Both the position numbers and the translations under genes were made by a program. The notes beneath the pieces are model-generated. The model saw only the letters and a program-made list of their open reading frames with translations, was not told the DNA's origin and searched no databases. Shown piece by piece: positions 33,115 to 41,643 of a stretch of DNA of 64,000 bases (its first letter is position 1; every line of letters starts with the position of its first letter). Source of the DNA: an uncultured Actinomycetes bacterium (GTDB lineage: Bacteria; Actinomycetota; CADDZG01; WHSQ01); NCBI GenBank assembly GCA_937863385.1, contig CALMBW010000009.1:18592-82591 (forward strand), given 5' to 3'.

Positions 33115-33470
33115 ATATCCCGGAAGACGAGGCTGCCGGTACCCGTCCGGGGTAGCCGGGGGGGGTCAGCATCGTCCCCACACGGCCTTGATCCCGGCGA
33201 GGTCCGCAAGCGCGCCGACGAGATCGCGCCGGACCCAGAGAGTCCGGTATCTCCGGGGCCGAAGAAAAAGACAGCAACGAGGTCGGAAAAGCCCGCTAGA
33301 TGGTGATTCGCGAGCCTCTAGACGGCAGGATTCACGCGAGTGAGGCGAAGGACTTGGGGGGGCCGGGGCGAATCTTGGGGCCAGGACCGATAAGCAGGAA
33401 CCATCCAGTCAGGTGCCCGGCACCGAATGGAATGGGATGAATCGGACATAATCTTGTGAGGGGAACGGAT
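33115..33470. other. Divergent intergenic region of 356 bp
   Basis: It separates the MFS gene (minus) and the CocE paralog (plus). On the plus strand CATAAT at 33447-33452 is a reasonable -10 element: transcription would begin next to the GAGGGG ribosome-binding site of the gene at 33471. No -35 box is evident. A plus-strand frame with a protein-like stretch (GLDPGEVRKRADEIAPDPES, about 33187-33246) has no start codon that I can find. Confidence 0.5.
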
Positions 33471-35291
33471 ATGCGGAAAACAGCACTTGCACTCGCACTC
33501 TCTGGGGCACTGCTGGCCGGACTTCTGGCCGCTCCTACGGTCGCGCAGGCAAAGACCTTCACCCCTCAGACCGAAGCCCTCTCGATCGACACCAAGTTCG
33601 GTCAGCTCTACGTCGAGGTCACCTACCCCACCAACAACGGCAAGGTCGTCAAGGGCCCGGCCGTCCTCACCTTGTCTCCGTACTCGGTCCTTGGCCGCCA
33701 GAACGTCGCGATGGACTGGGTGCCCGAGGGTTACGTGCACGTTTGGGCCGACGTGATCGGCACCGGCAACTCGGGCGGTTGTTACGACTACGGCGGTGAG
33801 CGTGAGAAGCGCACCGGTTACGAGTTGGTCGAATGGATCGCCAAGCAGCCGTGGAGCAACGGCAAGGTTGCGATGATCGGTGGTTCCTATAACGGCACGA
33901 CGGCATGGGCGACCGCTACGCAGGCTCCACCCAGTCTCACCACGATCGTCCCCGAGGCGGCGATCGCTCGCTGGTACGACTACGCCTACGCGGGTGGCGT
34001 TCGCTACCTGCTCAACAACGAGAACCCTGCCGACGAAGGTGTCGACACTCCGCTGGCCTTTGACTTCGGTCTGGCGATTCCTCCTCCAACCGACGTGCAA
34101 GACCCGGGTTGGGCCGAGAAGGTCGCCTCCACGATCACACCCTGTGAAGAGATCGCCCACACCGAGCGCGGCTACGACGACACCCCCGACTACGACGATT
34201 TCTGGGTCGAGCGTGACTATCTCAAGGACGCCGACAAGATCGACATCCCCGTCCTGATCTCTCACAACTGGGGAGACTGGAACGTCAAGCCCGATGGCGC
34301 TTGGTGGATGTACAACGAACTGAAGAAGAGCAACCCTTCCAAGACGACCTTCTACGCCGGAACCCGATGGGAGGGCCACGGCACGCCCGGCGGCAACTAC
34401 GACCAGGTCGTGCGCCAGTGGTTCGACTACTTCCTGATGGGCAAGGACAACGGCATCGACAAGCTGCCGAGCTACCTCAGCGAGCAGGCCGACTACGACG
34501 GCACGCTGGACAAGGTCGCCAAGGGCGAGCCCAAGGTCCGCAACGTGACGCTCTACGGGATCGCCACCCCACCGTCCTTTGACGGCGAGTACACGTGGAA
34601 GCTGTGGCCGAGCAAGTACCAGGCCATCCCCTTCTTCAACCCGGGAACGGCCTCGTGGCCGATAACACCGAACGCAGAGACACATGCGAACCACCACGCC
34701 CGTAGCAACCACGAGTGGCAGTACTTCGAGTCGCCGGCGTTCAAGAAGGACACCCGCGTGGTCGGCGAGATCAAGGTGCAGCTCTACTCGAAGGTGCGCC
34801 GAACCTGGGTGACGATGATGCCGGTGATCCTGGACACCAAGCACGAGTGTCATGAGACTGTGGCCAACAACCACTACACGACGCCTGAGTGCACGGCCCA
34901 ACCCGCACCCAGCTCCGAAGTCACACCTCGTCCGATGATTCCGGTCACCCGTGGATTCCTGGACTCCCGCTATCGCAACGGGCTCAGCAAGCAGGTGCTC
35001 ATCGAACCGGGTCAGGCTTTCCTTGCGACCGTGACGATGAAGCCAACCGACTACATCTTCCGTAAGAACCACTCGATCGGACTGAACGTGTTCAGCTCGA
35101 ACGTCGAATGGGCGGTGGAGAAGAATCCGGCCGACTCGATCGATCCCACGTGCCTGACGAGCGCAGCCACTCCAGCAGATTGCAACGACTTCGTTCTGGA
35201 GTGGGACACCAACAAGATCCGGGTCATCATTCCGATCGTCAACGGTCCACGCAACGCCAACGACCTGTTCAACTTCGAGCACAAGCACTAG
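33471..35291 (+). CDS. Secreted CocE/NonD-family hydrolase (paralog 2)
   Basis: A 606-aa secreted hydrolase starting at the ATG at 33471 (after GAGGGGAACGGAT) with a signal peptide (TALALALSGALLAGLLAAPTVAQA). It shares the CocE/X-Pro dipeptidyl-peptidase plan with the enzyme at 26723: the GTGNSGGCYDYGGE oxyanion region, the nucleophile elbow GGSYNG, the acid region LISHNWGDWNVK and the His in WEGHGTPGG, then a C-terminal jelly roll (KDTRVVGEIKVQLYSK ... RKNHSIGLNVFSSN). The two paralogs are well diverged and not tandem. The following gene, 19 bp downstream, encodes a small secreted protein, so the pair is probably an operon. Confidence 0.85.
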   Translation: MRKTALALALSGALLAGLLAAPTVAQAKTFTPQTEALSIDTKFGQLYVEVTYPTNNGKVVKGPAVLTLSPYSVLGRQNVAMDWVPEGYVHVWADVIGTGNSGGCYDYGGEREKRTGYELVEWIAKQPWSNGKVAMIGGSYNGTTAWATATQAPPSLTTIVPEAAIARWYDYAYAGGVRYLLNNENPADEGVDTPLAFDFGLAIPPPTDVQDPGWAEKVASTITPCEEIAHTERGYDDTPDYDDFWVERDYLKDADKIDIPVLISHNWGDWNVKPDGAWWMYNELKKSNPSKTTFYAGTRWEGHGTPGGNYDQVVRQWFDYFLMGKDNGIDKLPSYLSEQADYDGTLDKVAKGEPKVRNVTLYGIATPPSFDGEYTWKLWPSKYQAIPFFNPGTASWPITPNAETHANHHARSNHEWQYFESPAFKKDTRVVGEIKVQLYSKVRRTWVTMMPVILDTKHECHETVANNHYTTPECTAQPAPSSEVTPRPMIPVTRGFLDSRYRNGLSKQVLIEPGQAFLATVTMKPTDYIFRKNHSIGLNVFSSNVEWAVEKNPADSIDPTCLTSAATPADCNDFVLEWDTNKIRVIIPIVNGPRNANDLFNFEHKH

Positions 35292-35310
35292 AAGAGCGGG
35301 GGAACGGTTC

Positions 35311-35823
35311 ATGCAATTGCGCAAGAAGATGGCACTGACGGTAGCGGCAGCAGCCGTCGCTACCTTGCTGGTACCGGTGGCGTCTCCGGCTACGGCCGGG
35401 CCCTGCAGCGGTAGCCGCATGGAGACACTCACCTTGCGCAACTTCCGCATCGAAGCCAAGCCCGTCCGCAAGACGTTCCCCAGCGGCGGCACCGCCGTCC
35501 TGGACGTGACGGTCACCCGGCCCGGGGAGCAGGACCCAGCGGGCATGGGGATCCCCATGGATGGTGTCGACCCGATGCCCGCCGAGAACATCAACGTGGG
35601 GGCCGGGATGATGATCAACGACGTGTTCCTGCCGGGGTTCGGGATCACGGACGCCAACGGCAAGGCCAAGGTGAAGATCTCGATCGAGCGCTACGCCAAG
35701 ACCGGTCCCGCCGATATCGCTCTCTACGCCTGGAACGTCATCCAGGAAACACCGTGTCTGCGGGTTGAAGAGAACGGCTTCCGCGCTTACCCCGCGATGT
35801 TCACCGTCGTTCCCAAGAGCTGA
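35311..35823 (+). CDS. Small secreted Ig-like protein
   Basis: A 170-aa protein with a signal peptide (MALTVAAAAVATLLVPVASPATA) and a single mature domain of about 140 residues rich in beta strands (LDVTVTRPGEQDP ... VNVGAGMMINDVFLPGFGITDANGKAKVKISIERY), like the bacterial Ig-like folds of extracellular enzymes. It has two Cys (GPCSGSR and TPCLRVEE) that may form a disulfide. It starts 19 bp after the CocE paralog and may assist or attach that enzyme. Family unknown. It ends only 7 bp from the convergent slipin gene. Confidence 0.65.
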   Translation: MQLRKKMALTVAAAAVATLLVPVASPATAGPCSGSRMETLTLRNFRIEAKPVRKTFPSGGTAVLDVTVTRPGEQDPAGMGIPMDGVDPMPAENINVGAGMMINDVFLPGFGITDANGKAKVKISIERYAKTGPADIALYAWNVIQETPCLRVEENGFRAYPAMFTVVPKS

Positions 35824-35830
35824 GCAGTCT

Positions 35831-36604
35831 CTACCCTTCGGTGCCTTTCGTGGGATTGAAGGCTGCGTCGAACCCTTTCAGCAGCTCTACGGGCAGCGGG
35901 ATGACGATGGTGGAGTTCTGTTCCGCCGAGATGTCGGTGAGGGTCTGCAGATAGCGAAGCTGGTAGGCGATCGGGTGGCGGGCGATGACCTCGGCCGCTT
36001 GAGCCAACCGCTCGGACGCTTGGAACTCACCTTCGGCGTTGATGATCTTGGCCCGCCGCTCACGCTCGGCTTCAGCCTGCTTGGCCATAGCGCGCTGCAT
36101 CTCGACCGGGAGGTCGACGTCTTTGATCTCGACCAGCGTCACCTTCACACCCCACGGGTCGGTTAGGTCATCGATTATCTGTTGGACATCTTGGTTCAGG
36201 CGATCGCGCTCGGTGAGGATGTCATCGAGGTCGACCTTGCTGAGGATCGCTCGCAAGGTGGTTTGTGCGATCTGCGAAGTCGCGTAGAGATAGTTCTGGA
36301 TCTCGACGATGGCCTTGATCGGGTCGAACACTTGGAAGTAGACGACCGCATTGACCCGGATGGTGATGTTGTCCTTGGTGATGACGTCCTGTGGGGGCAC
36401 GTCCAAGGTCACGACCTGCAGGTTGACCTTGACCATGCGATCGATGATCGGGATCAGCAGGAACAGTCCCGGCCCCTTCGCGTTTCCGAGCACACGTCCT
36501 AGCCGGAAGATGACCCCTCGTTCGTACTCTTGAACGATCCGGATCGATGCAGCCAGGAACAACAACACGAGGATCGCGATCGACCCGAGTACCGCTGGTC
36601 CCAT
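35831..36604 (-). CDS. Slipin / stomatin-like SPFH-domain protein
   Basis: A 257-aa membrane-associated protein of the stomatin/prohibitin (SPFH) superfamily. An N-terminal hydrophobic anchor ([16 protein letters not shown]) precedes the SPFH domain ([42 protein letters not shown]), with the family signatures [19 protein letters not shown] and a coiled-coil segment ([29 protein letters not shown]). It starts after GGAGGTGGGTAACCG. Slipins usually lie next to an nfeD gene whose product cleaves them; here an NfeD homologue lies 5 kb away. The likely role is to form membrane microdomains or complexes with NfeD. Confidence 0.9.
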   Translation of the reverse strand: MGPAVLGSIAILVLLFLAASIRIVQEYERGVIFRLGRVLGNAKGPGLFLLIPIIDRMVKVNLQVVTLDVPPQDVITKDNITIRVNAVVYFQVFDPIKAIVEIQNYLYATSQIAQTTLRAILSKVDLDDILTERDRLNQDVQQIIDDLTDPWGVKVTLVEIKDVDLPVEMQRAMAKQAEAERERRAKIINAEGEFQASERLAQAAEVIARHPIAYQLRYLQTLTDISAEQNSTIVIPLPVELLKGFDAAFNPTKGTEG

Positions 36605-36627
36605 CGGTTACCCACCTCCATCTGTGA

Positions 36628-36650
36628 CGGCCCCAGCTTGTCGGGGGCCG
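36628..36650 (-). terminator. Hairpin between the GAF-EAL gene and the slipin gene
   Basis: Perfect 7-bp stem CGGCCCC / GGGGCCG with a 9-nt loop, between the stop codon of the GAF-EAL gene and the start of the slipin gene. It could end the first transcript on the minus strand. Confidence 0.45.
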
Positions 36651-36706
36651 CGCCCATCCCAGAGTACGACCCGAACTGGTTAACCGCGAAAGCGAAGGGG
36701 TGAGGG

Positions 36707-37939
36707 TCAGTTCCTTGCTGCGAGCTTGCTGAGATCGAGGGGGCCGGGTCGTCCAAAGAGGTAGCCCTGGGCTCCGAAGAAGCTGAGGGTCCTCAGTTCC
36801 TGAGCTTCTGCCGGCGTCTCTACCCCCTCGGCGATCGCCGAAAGCCCTGCCGCATCGGAGAACGACACCACTGCTGCTGCCAGCGAACGGCGCACCGGAT
36901 CGACGTCCAGGCCGCTGGTGATGGAGGTGTCGAGCTTGAGGATGTCGGGCTGGAGTTCCAGCAATCTTTGCAATCCCGAATAGCCGGTACCCACGTCGTC
37001 GATCGCGATCGACGGTCCGGCTCCGCGCAGGTCCATCAGAGCCTGCTTGAGCGGGACGTAGTCGGCGACATGATCGTGCTCGGTCAATTCGATCACCAAC
37101 CTGTCCGGCTCGTCGACGGCCAGGACCTCCTTCAGCCGAGGTGACAGCGCCGTCTCGGGCGAGATGTTGACCGACATGCGGACACCTCGTGGGAGACGGC
37201 CGAGCTGGGAAAGGGCCTCTTGAACCGCATGCAGTTCGAGATCGAGCCCGACACCGACGGCCCATGCCTCCGCGAACCACAGGTCGGGGGTCCTGAACGG
37301 TTCGGAGCGGACCCTTGTTAGAGCCTCCACCATCGACGTGCTTCCGTCGGCCAGGCAGACGATCGGCTGGAACACCATCGTCAAACGACCCTCATCCATG
37401 ACCCGCCGGATACGCTCGAGGGTCTGCCGGCGCTCGGCGACCTTCAGATCTTCTTCTTCTAGCTGATCGACGACGAGGGCTGCCATCGCTCTGATCATCT
37501 CGATATCTCGTTCGGCCAGCTCCTCGTTGGGGGAACGGCTGAAGCAACAGAAGGTCCCATAGATGCGGCCATCGGAGAACACGATCGGAACGCTCATGTG
37601 GGCGCCGATCCCGACCTTGTGGGTCACCTCGAGGTCCGCAACCGATGGCTCCTTGCGGGCATCTCGCATCAGGCAGGGCGCGTCCCCGACAACGATCCGA
37701 TGGCAATAGGAAAGTTCCAGGGGGTCTCCGCCTCCCACCTCCAGGCCGATCTCTGAAACGTTTCCCTCGATGAAGCGGAACACCCGCCGCCCATCATCGA
37801 ACTCGGAAACGAAGGCAACCTCCATCCCGAAACGCTCACGCGCTTCAGAAAGGATCCTGGCGATAGCTTTCGCGGGCCCGTCTAGCCGAGCGGGATGCCG
37901 TTCACTCGCTGCTCCACTATCCATCACATCAACTTTCAT
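36707..37939 (-). CDS. GAF-EAL protein, probable c-di-GMP phosphodiesterase
   Basis: A 410-aa cytoplasmic protein. Residues about 22-165 form a GAF sensor domain (LSEARERFGMEVAFVSEFDDGRRVF ... GAHMSVPIVFSDGRIYGTFCC). Residues about 175-405 form an EAL domain with its catalytic blocks: EALTRVR (the EAL motif), VNISPETA, ELTEHD, IDDVGTGYSG, LKLDTSI and AIAEGVET. The main metal-binding and catalytic residues are recognisable, so hydrolysis of cyclic di-GMP is likely rather than a degenerate sensor. No diguanylate cyclase is nearby. The gene lies between the slipin gene and the subtilase gene and is likely monocistronic. Confidence 0.85.
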   Translation of the reverse strand: MKVDVMDSGAASERHPARLDGPAKAIARILSEARERFGMEVAFVSEFDDGRRVFRFIEGNVSEIGLEVGGGDPLELSYCHRIVVGDAPCLMRDARKEPSVADLEVTHKVGIGAHMSVPIVFSDGRIYGTFCCFSRSPNEELAERDIEMIRAMAALVVDQLEEEDLKVAERRQTLERIRRVMDEGRLTMVFQPIVCLADGSTSMVEALTRVRSEPFRTPDLWFAEAWAVGVGLDLELHAVQEALSQLGRLPRGVRMSVNISPETALSPRLKEVLAVDEPDRLVIELTEHDHVADYVPLKQALMDLRGAGPSIAIDDVGTGYSGLQRLLELQPDILKLDTSITSGLDVDPVRRSLAAAVVSFSDAAGLSAIAEGVETPAEAQELRTLSFFGAQGYLFGRPGPLDLSKLAARN

Positions 37940-37963
37940 CCGCCTGCTCGCTTCCTCTTGTCC

Positions 37964-40417
37964 TCAATGGAGATGCCGCTTGCGATCGAGAGAAGAAAGG
38001 CACCTGCGGGGGCCGGGATCGCGGACGATCTGGGGCGCGACGACTACGTAGCGTCCGGGACGGTCTGGGAGCCGAAGCTGGAACCTTCCATCCTGGTCGG
38101 TGCGTGTCTTGGCGATCAGCTCGCCGGCGCGTTCCACCCTGATGGGAACATCCTGGGAACATGCAGCAACTCCCGAATCGACCTTCACCGAACCTGTCAC
38201 TACCAGGTGCCCGGCGAGTCTGGCGACCACGGATCTGCTGTGTTCGTCGATGTCCCCATCTCCGGTGCCGGGGCTCTGCTCATCTTCGGGCTGCTCCTCG
38301 CTTTGAGGATCGGGCGTGGCCGCCGGGCTCGGTGATCCAGTATCCGAATCGTTGTCCGGTTGGTCCAGCGTCGCCGTGGGTGACGGCGAAACCACAGCCG
38401 GATCGGTCGTTGGGAGCGGAGGCTCAAGCCCCGAGATCGGTACTTCCTCTCCTTCCTCGTCGGGCGCTTCGACACCCTGCAGCACACCGAGCGCGGAGGC
38501 GATGTTCGCCCTTCCTCCAGAAACCGTCTTACCTAGGAGCGACGGCACTGGGTCCGAGGTCTCCATCAGGAGCGCGATCAGTGCAGCCGGGTCAAGGTCA
38601 CGCTTGACGCTCAAGGCAAGGGCTGCTGCTCCGGCCACGTGCGGCGTCGCCATCGACGTGCCGCTCATGTAGCCATAGGAATCCTCGGTGTATCGACTGG
38701 ACGTACAGATCACTTCCAGGTCATCGACCTCCAGCCCAGATCCTTGAGCCGCCTGACCGGTGACCAACCTGATCCGCAACCGCGCCTCGCTACCCTCCAA
38801 CGCTGAAAGATCTGTCGCCAGAGGGACCCACCCGCCTTGGGAAGACCCAGTCCAGGCATCCAGAACGCTCCAAGGGCCGCCATCGCGCGACCCCTCGATC
38901 AGGAACCGGTCGTCCTTTCCGTTCAGGTCGATGTCAGCGACGTATGCCAACCGGCAGTCGTCGGTTTCCGACAGGCTCAGGACACCCCGCTGCTCGAAGA
39001 TCATGTTCAGCCCGGGCGTGACGCTCGTTAGCCCATCAGAGAGGTAGAAGCCGTGCTCATCCTGCAGGCGCAGCCACGACCCTTGGGAGTCCCAACGATC
39101 CTCGAAGGGCGACTCGAACCCTTCGCTGAACGGCGACGCCAGCGAAGGGATCGTGCTTGCGATCCGGTAGCCGGGGGCCGCAAGATCGACGCTGGTTGTC
39201 CCGTAGTTCGAGAACGACGCCAGTCCATCACTCGGTGTCGTCGCAGTCACACAGATAAGGTTCGCCGACGGATAGGAGCAGGGGTAGGACGGTGTTAGGT
39301 CCACGTTGGCGCTCGAGTTCCCAGCAGCCACGACGAACAGCGTGCCCGGCCATCTCCCGATCGAATCAAGAAGTGTTTGCGAGAAGGAAGAGCCCCCCAG
39401 GCTTGCATTGACAACATCGATCCCGGCTCGGCCCGCGTAGTCGAACGCAGCGGCGATATCAGAGCTGCGTCCGGCGCCATCGGCATCGAGGGTGCGAAGA
39501 GCCACGATCTCGATCTGTTGCGCTACACCGGTGATACCAACACCATTGTTGCCTTCAGCCCCGATCGTTCCCGCAACATGAGTGCCATGTGAGTTCAGAT
39601 CGCGTGGGTCACCGTCATCGTCGATCCAATCCCAACCTCGCCAGTCGTCCACGTAGCCGTTACCGTCGTCGTCCCGGCCGTTGTCTTCCTTGCCGTCTCC
39701 CGATTCTCCCGGGTTCCTCCATATCTGGCCGGCCAGATCGGGATGGTCGTACGCGACGCCGGAATCGACCACAGCCACCGTCACCGACTCGTCTCCCGTG
39801 GACCTCTCCCATGCGTCAGGCGCGTCGATATCCGCATCCAGCGTCCCCGAAGTGCTTCCGCTGCTTTGACCTGTGTTGTGCAAACCCCAAAGCTTCGTGA
39901 AAAGCGGGTCGTTCGGCATCTCCGAGGCTTCATAGATGTAGTCGGGCTCTGCATAGAGAACGCCCGGAGAACTCGACAAGATGCTCTTTGCTGCGCGCTG
40001 GTTCGTCCCTCTATCGAAGTGAACGATGCGTCGCCCGAGGCCCAAGCTCTTTCCTCGACTCATCTCGAGGTTTTCCAGCAAAGCGTCGATCTCTGACGTA
40101 CCCAGATCAGGATCGAAAGCAACGATGAGTTCACCAGGGATCCGACGAGAGCCGGCCAAGGTCCCAGCTTGCGGGGCGCCCTGCGACGCTTGCGCTCCCC
40201 CAAGAGCAGCGCGGACGCCGGTCTCAAGAGCCGCGGCGGTAGGCCGCGAGGCCTTGGCGGGTCCGGCAACGGCACCGAGGACTGCAGCGGACTCGCCCTC
40301 GCCCGGACCACCGGCAGGAGGGGTCGGATGATTGGTCGCAGCAACTGCCATGGCCGCGAGCACTACGCGCCACGAAGCGGCTCGCCGGTCCCTCGGGCCG
40401 GGGCGTCTCAAGCGCAT
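37964..40417 (-). CDS. Secreted subtilisin-family (S8) protease with insertion domain
   Basis: An 817-aa protein with a twin-Arg-like basic N-terminus (MRLRRPGPRDRRAASWRVVL), then a propeptide and S8 catalytic domain. The triad is D218 (AVVDSG), H277 (NSHGTH) and S588 (SGTSMATPH), with the oxyanion Asn at N367 (AAGN). Residues about 432-578 are a beta-sandwich insertion (FEDRWDSQGSWLR ... LEVDDLEVICTS) between N367 and S588, seen in some fervidolysin-type subtilases. The C-terminus has a Pro/Ser/Glu linker and a small carboxypeptidase-regulatory-like domain (VTGSVKVDSGV ... TDQDGRFQLRLPDRPG). Its start overlaps the stop of the CAP gene by 10 bp, so they form an operon. Confidence 0.85.
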   Translation of the reverse strand: MRLRRPGPRDRRAASWRVVLAAMAVAATNHPTPPAGGPGEGESAAVLGAVAGPAKASRPTAAALETGVRAALGGAQASQGAPQAGTLAGSRRIPGELIVAFDPDLGTSEIDALLENLEMSRGKSLGLGRRIVHFDRGTNQRAAKSILSSSPGVLYAEPDYIYEASEMPNDPLFTKLWGLHNTGQSSGSTSGTLDADIDAPDAWERSTGDESVTVAVVDSGVAYDHPDLAGQIWRNPGESGDGKEDNGRDDDGNGYVDDWRGWDWIDDDGDPRDLNSHGTHVAGTIGAEGNNGVGITGVAQQIEIVALRTLDADGAGRSSDIAAAFDYAGRAGIDVVNASLGGSSFSQTLLDSIGRWPGTLFVVAAGNSSANVDLTPSYPCSYPSANLICVTATTPSDGLASFSNYGTTSVDLAAPGYRIASTIPSLASPFSEGFESPFEDRWDSQGSWLRLQDEHGFYLSDGLTSVTPGLNMIFEQRGVLSLSETDDCRLAYVADIDLNGKDDRFLIEGSRDGGPWSVLDAWTGSSQGGWVPLATDLSALEGSEARLRIRLVTGQAAQGSGLEVDDLEVICTSSRYTEDSYGYMSGTSMATPHVAGAAALALSVKRDLDPAALIALLMETSDPVPSLLGKTVSGGRANIASALGVLQGVEAPDEEGEEVPISGLEPPLPTTDPAVVSPSPTATLDQPDNDSDTGSPSPAATPDPQSEEQPEDEQSPGTGDGDIDEHSRSVVARLAGHLVVTGSVKVDSGVAACSQDVPIRVERAGELIAKTRTDQDGRFQLRLPDRPGRYVVVAPQIVRDPGPRRCLSSLDRKRHLH

Positions 40418-41487
40418 CTCAGAGTTGTGCCCGGGTCCTTACGGGCCTCGAAGATCATCGTGACCCACAGCGAGCCACCGGACTTGGAGGTTCCGATACC
40501 CACGTAGCGATAGGTCTCGTGGAGCACGTTCTCTTTGTGAGGGGGCGACTCCATGAACGCAGTGTGGAGGGTTCCCACCGAGCCCCCCACTCCAACGTTC
40601 TCGCCCAGCACCCGCCAGCGCGTTATGCGTTCGGCGAGGTCGCTCGACGACGTGTGGAAAAGCAATGACTTCGCTACCATCTCACCCGTGTGCTTGCGAG
40701 CTGCCTTGCCGAGCTCCGTGTCCAGTCTCAGCTTGCCCAAGCCGCGTTTCTCACGCTCTTCGTTGATGAGGCGTGCGAAACGCTTCTCGGTTCGCCGGTA
40801 GGTGATACACCGGTTGTCGTTCGACGCCAGCGACATCGATCGCGCCGTAAGCAAGCTCTCTTGATAGGGCTGCGCCTCGAGAACGACGCCGCGACCCAAC
40901 GGACCAGTAGGCTCCTGCACGGTGCGCTCTTCTTGGTCGGTGGTGTCCTCATCACCTTGCTCAAGGAAGGCGTCGATCAGATGCGCCGAGCCCACTCCTC
41001 GCTCGAAGACCTCTCCCTCAGCACGGGCGGCGCGCTCCGCAGAAGGTTCTAGTTGAGCAGGGTCACCGATCGAAGCCGAGGGGGCTCCCTCCCCCTCCCA
41101 CGTGATCGTTTGAGGAGTCCCATTCCAAGTCAGGGTGAGAGTTGCGCTCGTCATACCAGGATCGAGCAAGAACGCATCCTCACCGATCACCTTGGCGAAA
41201 GATGCTCCGATGCAGGTTGCACCCCCGCATCGCAGGGAAGCCAGACGGCCGATCACGGCATCGTCGACCACCGACCGATATCCCTCGGACTCAGCGACAA
41301 CGGTTCCTTTGCCCGTCTCCCAGCGCGCGAACGCACGCTGGACGGCCGATGGTTGCTCGCTCGAAGACGCCTGCCCGGAAAGAAGCACGAGCGAAACCGA
41401 TGCCGCAGTCACGGACAGAACGGCTAGCAGCCGGTATCTGGCTAAAAGCTGCCTGGACTCGCGCCCAGGGGGGAAGTTGGTCGTCAC
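40408..41487 (-). CDS. Secreted CAP-domain (SCP/PR1-like) protein
   Basis: About 359 aa. I prefer the GTG at 41487 (VTTNFPPG) as start because CAGGAG precedes it at 8-nt spacing; an ATG at 41514 has no such support. A membrane/signal segment (LLAVLSVTAASVSLVLLS) follows. Residues about 245-355 form the CAP domain (FARLINEEREKRGLGKLRLDTELGKAARKHTGEMV, SSDLAERITRW, GENVGVG, FMESPPHKENVLHETYRYVGIG) with its typical cavity residues. The 200-residue middle section is unassigned beta-rich sequence (SVVDDAVIGRLASLRCGGATC). CAP proteins can be proteases, cell-wall binders or toxins; the role here is unclear. It overlaps the subtilase gene downstream. Confidence 0.8.
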   Translation of the reverse strand: MTTNFPPGRESRQLLARYRLLAVLSVTAASVSLVLLSGQASSSEQPSAVQRAFARWETGKGTVVAESEGYRSVVDDAVIGRLASLRCGGATCIGASFAKVIGEDAFLLDPGMTSATLTLTWNGTPQTITWEGEGAPSASIGDPAQLEPSAERAARAEGEVFERGVGSAHLIDAFLEQGDEDTTDQEERTVQEPTGPLGRGVVLEAQPYQESLLTARSMSLASNDNRCITYRRTEKRFARLINEEREKRGLGKLRLDTELGKAARKHTGEMVAKSLLFHTSSSDLAERITRWRVLGENVGVGGSVGTLHTAFMESPPHKENVLHETYRYVGIGTSKSGGSLWVTMIFEARKDPGTTLRCA

Positions 41488-41643
41488 GACTCTGGCTCCT
41501 GGGACTAGAAGCAATGCAGGGGGCAGAGGTTTGCCCTCGCAATCACAGAGTCCTACCCCCCGAAAGAGGGTTTGGCACGGGACGAAAGCACGGGAAGTAC
41601 TAGGTCTCTAGCAGGCCAAGCGAAATCCCGGACCCACCTGGGT

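Noticed and set aside
31786..33306. Plus-strand 506-codon frame opposite the MFS transporter
   Set aside because: Gln/Arg-rich antisense composition; only its last 40 codons look protein-like, and they lack a start codon.
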